A stretch of 64,000 bases of DNA from Xylogone sp. PMI_703 (Eukaryota > Ascomycota > Leotiomycetes), in NCBI GenBank assembly GCA_021399445.1, contig JAJTUQ010000004.1, positions 5,580,001-5,644,000 on the forward strand, in the 5' to 3' direction. The notes below the pieces were generated by a model. That model worked only from the letters and a program-made list of their open reading frames with translations, was not told the DNA's origin and made no database searches. Shown one piece after another: positions 51,312 to 61,778 of the stretch (position 1 is its first letter; every line of letters begins with the position of its first letter). The position numbers and the translations under genes were made by a program.

Positions 51312-51904
51312 TGCGATGAATATGTGGAGTTGGGTTCAGCTCGAATGCCTAGATGGTGGGAGTGAGAAGATTTATCGTGCGCCAGTCATTATTAGAGCAT
51401 AAAATAGAAAATATTAACTTGAGACCAATTGATATTAGCCCGCAAGTTTGTTGAACTGCACTATGGCGGGCTGCGCCTTGGGCGAGGTACGCCCGTATGG
51501 TACGGTACGGGAATACCCCTGTCCAGTAGATACGAGGCACAATCGCACCTATTAGCTTCCATCCTAGCCTTGCCTTGTAACACTGCCTCTTCATTGGCTA
51601 GATCATGTGATGACCCCTCTACCTATTTGGCGGGGTGGAAATATGTACCTCCGTATCTACGTATGAGTAGTGACTCAATAATAATTTCTGACTCGCATTC
51701 TGCAGCGTGCTGCCATATTTTGTCTAGTTTGCAGAGATATCCGGCTCTTCCACAATGGAGAATCCAGTATCATCCAGTATGCTATATTCTGCATATTTTC
51801 ATCCTCTCAGTGTGCCACTTTAATGTCCAATTCATGCTAATAAAATCCCCCCAGCACCCATATTGGCGCCGCCTCCTAGTATCTCCTCACATCCATTAGG
51901 TACA
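51312..51904. promoter_or_regulatory. Divergent promoter of the NECAP-like gene and eIF2B-alpha
   Basis: This 593-bp gap lies between outward-facing starts. It includes a short GTAC/CGTA patch near 51488-51512. No coding frame is supported. Confidence 0.45.
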
Positions 51905-53071
51905 ATGCCTACGGTGGATAACCACCCTAAGGAGGTGAGCCCCAGTTTTGAGTAAGTGTCAACCTTCTTTACTTTCCTCAAATGAGCCATACAACTGACC
52001 TTCGTAGCATAGTCAAAACCTATAAGCGACTACTCGCTGAAGATCCAGACCTTACGATGCCTGTTGCAGCAATCGAGGCCCTGATCGAGTTGCTTGTACA
52101 ATCCCGCGCTGCAACTGTTTACGAAACGCTGGATCTTGTAAAGGTTCAGTCTGACTACCTGAAATCACAAATCCCAAACTCCATTTCCCTATCCGCGGGA
52201 ACGGATCTGTTTCAGCGATACATAATTTCAAGTCTGAAGCCCACAAGCACAGGGAATTTTGAGACAGTGCGACAGCATCTACTCAGTAATGGAAGACTGT
52301 TTGTCTCGAGAGCTAAAGCTAGCAGAGAGCGCATTGCTAGCTACGGTCGGCAATTCGTGAGGGATGGCACTGTAGTTTTGACACAGGGTGGATCGAGGGT
52401 TGTTGGACAACTGTTAAGTAAAGCTGCCGAGGCATGTGCTGGAAGCGGTAGTGTGAGATTTAAGGTTATTTACGTTATGAACGATGGTCGAAGCTCAGAA
52501 TCTAGAGCCGTGGTTTCAACCTTAAGGGCAAAGGGTGTCCCAGTAGCTACCATTAGCGAAGGTGCTGTTGGATATGCTATGGGCAAGGTGAATCTTGTCA
52601 TAGTGGGCGCCGAAGGTGTTGTTGAGAATGGAGGCGTTATTTCTCGTATGGGAACCTATCAAATCGCACTATTGGCTAAAGCAGCTGGAAAACCTTTCTA
52701 TGTTGCTGCGGAGAGTCACAAGTTTGTTAGACTTTACCCGCTTGGACAATATGATCTGGGAATTGAGCAGAATGTGATTGAGTTTCAAACGGAGGACGAT
52801 GATAATACAACAAATGAAGACAGAAAGGAGTTAAGGCCAGGGGAGAGCAGCGACAGTTATTTTGGCGCAACACCCAATGAGAAACCGAAACCTAAGCAAA
52901 ATGCCGAGGATGCAGTAGATTTCACGGTAAGTGAAGCATCCCTCTTCTTGCGATATACGCTGATAACGCTTTTAAATGTAGCCTCCTGCTCTTATATCAG
53001 CTCTAATCACTGAGTCTGGTGTTTTAACGCCCAGTGCTGTCAGCGAGGAACTTATCAGCGTATGGTATTGA
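51905..53071 (+). CDS. gcn3: Translation initiation factor eIF2B alpha subunit (Gcn3)
   Basis: A regulatory subunit of the eIF2B guanine-nucleotide exchange factor that senses phosphorylated eIF2. I read exons 51905-51951, 52008-52926 and 52982-53071, giving 351 residues. The first splice joins SPSFD to IVKTYKRLL, the family N-terminus; the third exon adds PPALISALITESGVLTPSAV, the strongly conserved C-terminal block ending in ISVWY. Internal blocks include LTQGGSRVV, SESRAVVSTLRAKGVPVATI, VIVGAEGVVENGGVISRMGT and KPFYVAAESHKF, all typical of the eIF2B alpha/beta/delta fold. It is longer than yeast Gcn3 (305) because of an acidic, Ser/Lys-rich insert around 275-315. The unspliced reading past 52926 would run into intron sequence and lose the C-terminus. 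Confidence 0.95.
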
Positions 53072-53684
53072 TTCGTAATATTGAGGGTTTGCCGAATATC
53101 TATAGCATGGCCACGGTCATTGTCCATTTTCACAAGAGAGACAACCGTCAAAAGCCGTTTGCAGGGTCGTTGAAGCGCTCCAACTTTTATCCTCCCCATG
53201 ATCTAGTACATCATAACGGGATATAGTTGACAGGCATGCATGACTACTGCTAATGAGTTTGCTTTACAAGACCTAGATTTTACATGCTGTATACCTACTA
53301 GGGTTAATGGGCTGGAATGCCGAGACAACTAACCTGGATGAGCCTGGTTATCTCGGTCAAAGTATCCTGTCTGCAACCTGCCTAATCTATTGTTAGGGAC
53401 AACTTGTAGAATAACGGCTCAACTTAGACGGCGTTCTAAGGTCTATTCTTACGCCCCGACATTAGTCTTAGCGTCTTCACTTGTAAGACAATTGAATTCA
53501 ACAAAGTCTGAGACTCGGATGTGAGGATGCTAATTTCTTCCATTTCGTGAATTCACATCATATTAAAACACTCAGAGAAGCTATCATACAAGCTCAATTA
53601 TAATGACTAGCCCTTAGCTCGCCAACCAATCAAATCTCCATTGTGCTCGAAAAGATCTCACTCAAGATTCACCACAAAAGGTGT
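53072..53684. other. Convergent intergenic region
   Basis: These 613 bp lie between the stops of eIF2B-alpha (+) and the unknown gene at 53685 (-). No gene or clear structure is visible. Confidence 0.4.
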
Positions 53685-54677
53685 TTAGCCGTTCTTGTCA
53701 TCTTTGCCCTTGATATAATATCCAAGGTACTTAGGATATAGGGATGATGCATCTGACGGCTCGTTTTCGCTCTCTATTTCTGACTCCTCTGTGGATGTTA
53801 TATCAGATATACATGAAACACTGGCCCTTCTCTTCTCTTCCTTTCTGTCCGGTGGTACACCAAACATCATATGGCCAACCTTACATGTAAGATAATCCAA
53901 CTCGACCTCGCTCATTGAGGAAGGTCTGCGGACTTGTAACTTAGGAAGCTGTCGATCGCAAATCATCTCATTCTCACTTTCACTAGGAGTTGCTTCTGTC
54001 GATGGCGACTCTGCAGTTGTATCTTGATTCTGAACATTTACCAATCCTAGCCCTTGTTCATCATGATATTTTCGCTGAACTTGCTCATTCTTACGTTGCT
54101 CCTTATACGTGGCGACGGGGGATGAAGGCCAATAGTTCATTGGCGTTGGTAGAGTTGGCCATGCATAGCCTTCGTATGGCAGCTGGGGATCGGGCTGAGT
54201 AGTGACTAGGTGTAAAGGGTAGGTATTTTGTGCTGTGTTCGTTGGAAAATAGGATCCTTCTCTGAGTTCACCTTGTCTAGTCGTGCCATGATTCGAGGTT
54301 GCCTGAGCTGTGCTTTTGGTATGGTTCTGACGGATGATAGGTTCCTCTCTTTGGAATACCATGTTTCTCTCTAGTCGATTCCCAGGTGTTAGACTTTGCA
54401 AACTTCCTAAAATGATCTTCTCCTGCTTTGTGATCTCTTCGAGTCTATGGTATAGCCAGTTGACCTGTTGACTTACTCTCTTGTACATCTTCGATGAGTG
54501 ACAGTGAGTCAGCTTCTTACCCAGTAAGGATATTTGCTGGAGAACTTTCATAGCTTTCTCGTTTTCGGCCTGAAGTAGTGATATGAGGTATGACTGTTCG
54601 ATGCTGAAGGCTTGACAGGGATTTGGGCGGACTTGATAGGAAGAAGGATGTAACTGGTAAGGTATGGCCGCCTCCAT
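53685..54677 (-). CDS. Unrecognised 330-residue protein with N-terminal helical region
   Basis: I do not recognise the family. The open frame is single-exon, 330 residues, with balanced composition and few alternative frames, which supports a real gene. Residues 25-95 are predicted by eye to form helices with coiled-coil character (LISLLQAENEKAMKVLQQIS; VNWLYHRLEEITKQEKIILG). The middle (100-250) is polar and disordered, rich in Gln, Thr, Pro and Asn. Residues 258-285 hold an SEVELDYLTCKVGHMMFG block, perhaps a small conserved motif. Then comes a Ser/Glu-rich acidic stretch (SCISDITSTEESEIESENEP) and a basic C-terminus. No signal peptide, membrane helix or catalytic motif is visible. It may be lineage-restricted. 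Confidence 0.6.
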   Translation of the reverse strand: MEAAIPYQLHPSSYQVRPNPCQAFSIEQSYLISLLQAENEKAMKVLQQISLLGKKLTHCHSSKMYKRVSQQVNWLYHRLEEITKQEKIILGSLQSLTPGNRLERNMVFQREEPIIRQNHTKSTAQATSNHGTTRQGELREGSYFPTNTAQNTYPLHLVTTQPDPQLPYEGYAWPTLPTPMNYWPSSPVATYKEQRKNEQVQRKYHDEQGLGLVNVQNQDTTAESPSTEATPSESENEMICDRQLPKLQVRRPSSMSEVELDYLTCKVGHMMFGVPPDRKEEKRRASVSCISDITSTEESEIESENEPSDASSLYPKYLGYYIKGKDDKNG

Positions 54678-55752
54678 TTTGAGATGTTGATAGCCTACTC
54701 TTGAAGTCAGGTTTGGGGATGGCAGCCTGCAGCTTGACTCTCCGAAGGTTACCTCAGATGGTTACGTATCTTGATTTTCTAAGATATTAGGACAGAAGCT
54801 TCTTCAGCCGTCATAACGAAGTAAGATAGGGGGTCTGATGTTATAGTGGCGCGAATCACTTCGCCTATGCAGTGAACTTTTGGGCGTCTGACTCGCGCAG
54901 TTATAGTACCTACCAGTTACTATGAAGGCGGCCATGGAGAATACAAAGAGCGTTGTCCAAAATTAGATAGAGAGATTCAAAGAGCAACCTCCCTAGACAC
55001 ACCTATTTAAAGGGGTGACAAGATCTAGAAATCAAGCACTTGCGGCCCCCAGAAAGACTAGCCCGAGTTCCGGAAACTTAGTCGATGGTACTAAAGCACG
55101 AAGTAATACAACAGGCATTGATCAAAGGAAATACATCTATTGGTCCCACGATAGAGATTTCTGCCAGCCACGCTTGTGAAGACAAAGAAGACTAGATAAA
55201 AACCAACATTGTGTAAGATACGGCTTGAATCCAGTTGAACTTGTAATAAAATCCAGCTCATGCAGTCCAAGTGTAACAGTTTAATAAGGACAATGAGAAT
55301 CTGGGACTTAGCCTCTGTGACTGAGGAATCTGAAAATCAATTATGGTGATTGGGAAATTGTCCTCATGGACGGACCTCCTAGGGGCGCTACCGCATAGCT
55401 TAAGTACAAGCAAATACGGAGTACTGTACACAGTAAATATTGGCGGGGTGGAGGTCTGTGCATTGAGTAGTCATGGCCTAAATTATTAATGTCGCACCTG
55501 GTGGAGCTCATGTCCGTCATCATGGAGCTTCGAACAGATCAGTGCCACGACAGAGCCACATTCTAACTGTTTCAAACTCGAATCGACGCGGCGGTGGATC
55601 AATATTCAAGCAATCGCACAATTGCTGAAGCTGCGCATATGTCCGAATAGCGCATTCGATCTCAGGTACACTCTAGTATCTCGTGTGATGTAAATGTGTA
55701 AAGCAGCACGTGTCAACACATAGGCTCTGGAGGAGCTTGGGAATAGCCCGGC
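54678..55752. promoter_or_regulatory. Divergent intergenic region
   Basis: This gap of 1,075 bp lies between the unknown gene (-) and the glycosyltransferase-like gene (+). It contains one TACGGAGTACTGTAC element near 55419-55433, similar in style to the GTAC clusters elsewhere. I see no gene. Confidence 0.4.
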
Positions 55753-57932
55753 ATGCCTCTCTCGCGCAATGCTATATTCCGAGATGAGGAGTTGGGGAAG
55801 AAGGATGATGATCATAAATTTCGCCCTCGAAGCCGATTTGGCCAGTTCTGGCAACGTCGACACACCCCTCATCGTAGGAATTGGCGGAAGGCAGTTCTTG
55901 GAATGCTTGCTTTGATCGCGCTATATTATTTTTATAAAAACATGCCAACCGATCTGCAGAATCCAAGACCGCGACCAAGATATAATCATCACAATGGAGT
56001 TGGAGGATCTGGTAATAAGGGAGGAGATGGAAATACTATGAAGGGCGGGGCCGACGAAAGAGAAGAAGGCCATTATTTCAACGGGCCGATTAAGTTTTAT
56101 CAGTTGGCTTCTTCATTAAGAGCTTTTGGCTTTGGATATGAGGCAAACGGTCAAAACGTGGTACGTTAAACTGGAATAGGTCCATATCAGGACGTTACTA
56201 ACATTCTCTTGCAGGTGTTTGCAGCCGCTAGTCTGAAGAGCACTTCTATATTATTGCCTCTGGCTTGTGAAATGGGTATGAAAGGCCGAAACCAGGTCCA
56301 TTTCGCTATAATGGGAAGAGATCAGATATCGTTGGAGATGTTAAAGGATATTAACGGGATAAAAGATGAATGCAAGATTTACTTTCATGGTGAATGTCTC
56401 CTGAGGAGTGAGATTATCTGAGAAATCACTAACTATTGTTAGATGCACGGCCAGACTTTTCTGTCGAGAGTACGGATTTCCGTATGGAAGTGAGTGTAGC
56501 TGCAGGATTTGGCCATATAAGCACCTACATAAGTCCACAAGTAGCAATCATTGATGCATCTGAAAATGAGGACATATTCCTTGTAAAGGGCGCAAGAGAT
56601 CACTCAGAAGCTTTTGGGCGAACGGTAATCGAATTACCAAATAACGGTGATCAGAATTTGAGATGGTTAACACGTCTGGACGCTTCCTCATTGAGTGGTA
56701 AGTCTCTGTATTCATCGCTTAGTCTACTACTAATCTTCTGGATAGCTTGGAATAGTGTTAGTATTGAAATACTCATCCATGCACCCCCAGATTCGTCAGG
56801 TTCTCTAATTAGGCTTCTTGAATCATTGAAGAAGAGCGATTACTCTTCCGGGCCACCTCCACGACTTACAATCGATCTCCCCAACAATATTGATGAACCA
56901 ACCAGCGCCTATTTAGAGAGATTTAGATGGCCCCCCGGGCGCATAGAAAAGGATGTAAATCTGCTGGCTCTACATCACAGAATTCCACAGCATGAGCTCT
57001 CACCAGAAGAAAATGATATTCGATTCTTGGAAGCTTTCTGGCCTTCCCGACCAGCCACATCACACGTTTTAGTACTATCGCCTCTGGCAGAGCTATCACC
57101 TCTTTATTTCCAATATCTTAAGTATTGCGTCCTTGAATATAAGCATTCATCTAGTGGCCTAGAAGAAGCTGGTCATATTCTAGGTATAAGTCTCGAACTA
57201 CCTTCGACGTACCTCAATGACTCTACAAAATTTGAGCCTCCAAAGCAAGCAATGAAAGGGAAAGGCAAAGCAACATCAAAGCCAATGTCATTTCTATGGC
57301 AAGCGCCAAATAGCAATGCAGCGCTCTATTTCGGTGAAAAGTGGATAGAGATCCATGATTTCGTATCCCGTTTCCTGGCATCTTCCCATCAGCACCCATC
57401 GCCATCGACGAATTCTAAAGTTTTCACTGAAAAATTTGTCAGCAAGACACGTCCATCCTGGCTGGAACACATCCTCAAACTTGCGCGTGTTCGCGGTTAC
57501 TTCACCTTGTATCCCAACTTCTCCAGCTCCGATTTCCTCGCTACATTCCATACTGAGCTATACCAGCCCCCAGAAGAATATCTCACCGATCCAGAAATGA
57601 AGCCTTCAAAGGTCCTGAGCCTTGACAAGGAGTTAACTGCGGATCCCTCGCATCACCTTTCCTTGTACTCGCCCGAGAAAACACTAGCCGGCAAATCTTT
57701 GCTTAATACATTACCTCACGATGCTGTCTTACCGAATATTACGGAAATGCAGACCCTGAGCTGGGATGGGTTGACCACTGGGATAGAAGATATTGCGAGC
57801 CAAGCATCTGATTACAAAATATTATTCAGAGAACAGGTAGGAGATTGTGACGATGGTTCAGTTGATCAAGTACCGGTGAAAGGTAGTGCCAAGGATTTGT
57901 TTTGTACTGATAGAAAGGGACATGGTCATTAA
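55753..57932 (+). CDS. Type II membrane protein annotated in fungi as glycosyltransferase 2-like
   Basis: This is a conserved Pezizomycotina protein, usually called 'glycosyltransferase 2' by weak similarity; the reaction is not known to me. I read exons 55753-56160, 56215-56389, 56443-56697 and 56746-57932, giving 674 residues, with all junctions in phase. A short basic cytosolic tail is followed by one membrane anchor at about 47-62 (AVLGMLALIALYYFY) and a luminal Gly/Asn-rich stem (70-110). The luminal domain starts about 120 (VFAAASLKSTSILLPLACEM) and contains IEILIHAPPDSSGSLIRLLE and a VLVLSPLAELSPLYFQYLKY block, positions where GT-A folds have their nucleotide-binding and DxD regions. 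I cannot see a clear DxD motif. Single-anchor topology suggests the Golgi. Confidence 0.82.
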
Positions 57933-58747
57933 AATCTGAATTTTTGGCGTTTTAAGTTATTATTGAGTTGTTTTGACAATATCATCACTGTGGGTGATAG
58001 GGTCTCGGGAGCTAGGAGTTAAAGAGGATTGGGTTTATGATATATCAAGCATAGCGGGGTACGTTCTTAGAGGGACCATGATCTGGACCATGCACTACAT
58101 GTCAGAGTAGCCTTAATACCCGTGATAGGAACGCAACTGAGATAAGCTCAGATAATAAGAACTATGGTATCTTTCTCTCAGCTATTAATAGTTTCTGTTA
58201 ACAATTTCATAGGCTTGAGCAACCAGCCGGATCCTTTGTTTATCAATATACTAAACTTCGCAAGCCTTTTGTATTTGAATGATATTTCCACACAGTTGTG
58301 GTAGAGGCTTCCAGTCCCGGATGCTGGGAGGCAAAGAGGTTTGCTTTGTATTTGAAGGACTGTATTCTCTCTTTTTCGTTTCTTCGCTTCTTGTTTCTGT
58401 CATATATTCAAGGTGAGTCTTGATTTCGAATCTGTTGTCTTGTCAGATGCATAAGCTCGCGCTTTCTCATATGGAGATCAGAGATCATGGCACGCTAAGA
58501 CGACAAGGAATAACTCGTCAATATCACTTCTTAACGTCCCAACCCGTCTCAGCGTATCGTTAGCCGAGTATTGTTCGTCTGTTATCTATTATTCACTCTT
58601 ATTTTTCTACATATCTTCTGTAACTATGGCACCTCACCATCGGACTGGTCTAGCCTTCATGGATCACTCGAACTATCAATACTCGTTTTAATCATTCACT
58701 TCCTCTTTGAAACGTGTGATAGAGCACAATAGTAGAAGTACCTCAAG
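57933..58747. other. Intergenic region before the unknown gene at 58748
   Basis: This 815-bp tandem gap is AT-rich with pyrimidine tracts (58360-58420, 58580-58620). It has no supportable coding frame. Confidence 0.4.
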
Positions 58748-60003
58748 ATGTCTGCAGGTCAGCTTGGCGAAAGCCTTGCTCTACCAGGTTCAGAATATAC
58801 TCTTGTTCGCTTCCTGGTAAAAGAAGAAAATAAGGTATGTAGAAGTTTTCTCTTTCTGGGAGCATCAGTGTTATAAGTCTGTAGAGGCTCACTCCTTATC
58901 AGGGATGCATTCCGCCAGGTAGAGCTAAAGCAGGCATCGGCACTTACTATATTCCGCCTGATGATGTTGCACTCGCAGAGTATACGGGATTTGCAGACGT
59001 TACTAAAATGATGGAGTTTCTCTTATCTCCTATCATGATTGAGATAGCAATGCAGATAGAGAAAGAGGGGCTGTCCAATTTTGAAGACTGGACAAGGGTC
59101 TTCAATCAGATTAGGACTCGGATTATGCTGTCAATTAATTACGGAGTCTGCACAATCCTTGACTATTGGGGAGAACATATAGACCTGCATACTAAGTTTC
59201 CGGATCATGGAGGTTCCCCTTTCCAAGTCTACCACCTTTCGGGATGGATTTGGCGACTCAAAGAAAGGATCGAGAAGTACCAACGACAGCTTGTTGACCA
59301 CGTAGGATCTTTTGATGAAGCAACACGCCATGCTTTTCTTGTCAAGACTTTCAACACCACATCTTTGGCAAAGAAAGCGGAAATTCCAATAATTGATATA
59401 GCAACTATGTGCTTTCCTGTTCTTGGACCTGATTACGAAAGGTTTGAGGACTTTATGGAGCCATACAATCGAGTATATTACCTCTGGCGACGTCTGGTCA
59501 GACTTACAGCATCACTTCAAAGTCTCACCTTTGATTCACCAGACATTCTTCATTCGAAGGCTATCTTAGAAGAACAATCCACCGAGATTGAACCCTCAGT
59601 TGAAGACGAGATATTGTACTACAAGCTTTCAGCCAAGTTAGATTTCCCACAGCAGAAGACTGAACTTGCTTTGAAGAAGAAAGCACTTCGTCCAGTCTAT
59701 TTCAAGGCTAAAGGATGGAGCGAACTCAAACCTTGGCAGCTCAGAGATGTCATCAGAATCAAATTCTGCCTTGCGTCCCACCAGCTCCAGCTCTATGAGC
59801 TGAAGTACGTTATCGTTTACGAAAATCACAACAAAGAGGTAATAGACCTTTGTGGCACAAGTTGGGATCCTAGGTTTCCTACTATTCTCGACAATCCTCA
59901 CATTAAGGAGTCCTATTTTGACATAGGCCTTCGATTACTTAGGGAGGGTGAGAAAATAGTTGAGGATGAATCTACCGCAGTCGGAATCTTCTACGAGTTG
60001 TAG
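58748..60003 (+). CDS. Unrecognised 401-residue protein
   Basis: I do not recognise this protein. I read exon 1 as 58748-58834 (29 codons) and exon 2 as 58885-60003 (intron GTATGT...TAG), giving 401 residues. The splice adds MSAGQLGESLALPGSEYTLV and an RLTPYQGCIPPGRAKAG segment that are in phase with the long exon, which otherwise starts only at 59008. The sequence is rich in aromatic and charged residues, mostly helical by eye, soluble, with no signal peptide, membrane span or known catalytic motif. Pieces such as IDIATMCFPVLGPDYERFED and PTILDNPHIKESYFDIGLRL look globular. The family may be restricted to a few fungi. The stop is followed 538 bp later by a tRNA. Confidence 0.6.
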
Positions 60004-60541
60004 GACAGTGTAGACAAGAGAGCGAAATTGATGTCTGGGAAAGGCCCGTTATGGTCTAGGTGATAGGGACAGCCCTTCTCTTTCCATTTCTGTTATAATC
60101 CAAGGTCTTCACTCATAGTTTTGCGAAGTTCATCCTACATGGAAGATTTTAGGGGTGCTGCGTTGGATTACTCATGTTCTAGAGGCCGGCATTTAGATGG
60201 ACCTATTATGCCTTCGGAAATGGATAGTAGCCGTCTTTAATTGATGCCTTTCAATCAGGTTGATTCCGATAATACGCGATCGTAGCTATTCAATTCATAA
60301 CCTAGCCAAACCTCCATTGTAGTACTAGGTGGTATGATAATGTTAATGCGCACGATGAGATATTGGGCAGCTGAACAACATATACAAGGAGCGACGTTAT
60401 TCAATCAGTAGTAGCAAATGAGGTCGCCGAATACCGCAACCGAGGCCGCAAGTCCTCCGGTGCTGTGACATGACCCCACCACTAAACCAATTAAGCAGAT
60501 ATAAAGTCACATAAACGAATCAGTATCACAGCTCAAATAGC
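60004..60541. other. Interval upstream of tRNA-Val
   Basis: This AT-rich gap of 538 bp shows no gene. It holds the 3' UTR of the preceding gene and the 5' flank of the tRNA. Confidence 0.4.
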
Positions 60542-60631
60542 GGTCGGGTGGTGTAGTTGGTTATCACATCTCGTTAACATTGGTTAACATCAATACCGAG
60601 AAGGTCCTGGGATCGAGCCCCAGCCTGATCA
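60542..60631 (+). tRNA. tRNA-Val (AAC) with a 16-nt intron
   Basis: A full cloverleaf can be drawn. The acceptor stem is GGTCGGG with CCTGATC (two G-U pairs) and discriminator A at 60631. The D-arm is GTGT...TCAC, the anticodon stem TCTCG/CGAGA, and the T-arm CTGGG/CCCAG with loop ATCGAGC. The anticodon is AAC at 60576-60578, preceded by T33 and followed by A37. The intron, 60580-60595, sits at the canonical 37/38 site. The mature length is 74. Position 54 is A in place of the usual T. A T6 run at 60642-60647 would terminate RNA polymerase III. Confidence 0.88.
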
Positions 60632-60641
60632 CTTGAGCATC

Positions 60642-60647
60642 TTTTTT
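60642..60647 (+). terminator. RNA polymerase III terminator of tRNA-Val
   Basis: A run of six T on the coding strand starts 11 bases after the discriminator base. Four or more T are enough for Pol III termination in fungi. Confidence 0.75.
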
Positions 60648-60800
60648 CGGTTTACTTTTTTGGAGTGCCGGAAGGCATCTTGATCGTTCTTTCCTTTTCC
60701 AATCGGGAGTAGCAGATTGGTGTCTTGCACCTCACGCCTCTCATTACAGCCGCCTCATTTCTTGGAGAGAAACAGACAAGATTTATCTTCCTTAATAATC

Positions 60801-61528
60801 ATGTCGGATTCTCACGATCAGGAAGGACTGCGAAATACATATCGCCCTTATTATCATCCTTTTCGCCCCAGACCCGCAGTTGTTGCCGAGTAAGTTCCAG
60901 TCAATCAGAGGAGGTATCAACTCTAAACCACTGCAGGCATCGTGATAGGAACTCATTTTGCATTCCTCCATTTTTTGGCCCACTGATCTTTGACAATGTT
61001 GACAGCGATGCGAGAGATCACTGTGCCAATGAGAGAAGTATTGCACCCTCCCACGTCATGACTGAAGGCCGATAATTTTCCTTTCACGAAACTGATCAGA
61101 CCTGCAGCATTCCTCTCCTATCTTCGGCTAAGCATGTACATGTCTGTGGTCAGTGTTGCCATCGTCGTCTCGTTTCATATAAAATCGATGCCGACTGAGT
61201 TTGAACTACGCATGGCCAAACCTCTTGGGATTATATTCTGGTTCCTTAGTATATCATGCCTAGCTCTTGGATTTGGGAATTACTTCAAGACGGTTGATAA
61301 GTACAGCAAGAGACTGGCTATCGTGCAGACCGGATGGAAGACACAAACCGTAAGTCTCGTGACCATTTGAAAGCCACTGCTGGGCTCATTATCGGAGAGG
61401 CTCGAGCATTCAAGATTTTGAAGGTGTATCATTTCAAACTAATTTTATATCAGGTATTATCAACTGTTGCATTATCAATCGTTTCGGTTTGTATCATATT
61501 TTTGGCCACCAATTCTCAGCGAACTTGA
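60801..61528 (+). CDS. Small DUF202-domain membrane protein
   Basis: A conserved fungal integral membrane protein of unknown molecular role with a DUF202 domain (also found in yeast vacuolar transport chaperone subunits). I read exons 60801-60889, 60937-61037, 61108-61349 and 61454-61528, giving 168 residues. The DUF202 signature DHCANERTFLSYLRLSMYM is created exactly by the splice at 61037/61108, strong proof of the model. Three hydrophobic segments follow: SVVSVAIVVSF, IIFWFLSISCLALGF and the last exon's VALSIVSVCIIFLA. The N-terminus is short, polar and cytosolic by expectation. The 3' end lies 250 bp from the stop of the radical SAM gene, which converges on it. Confidence 0.88.
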
Positions 61529-61757
61529 AGAAAAGCGACACATTGAACCTGGGGAGTTGGAGTCCTGTACTCTTGATGTTTAGAGAGCTGTACAATATGT
61601 ATTTTAGTATTAATTATCATGAAAATTCAGACTCCATGGTAATCGCTATGTTGTTCTTCGCGCGAAGGATATTTTTAATCGCAGCTAAGATGAAAAGTAG
61701 TCTCGAAATAGTATTATTGTCTGAGGGAATATACGAATATATGTTCATGGGTTCTAA

Positions 61758-61768
61758 CCCCCCCCCCC
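61758..61768. repeat. Poly-C run (11 bases)
   Basis: Eleven consecutive C lie between the converging DUF202 and radical SAM genes, ten bases from the latter's stop codon. Its length is likely to vary or be misread. Confidence 0.8.
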
Positions 61769-61778
61769 AATAGACATT

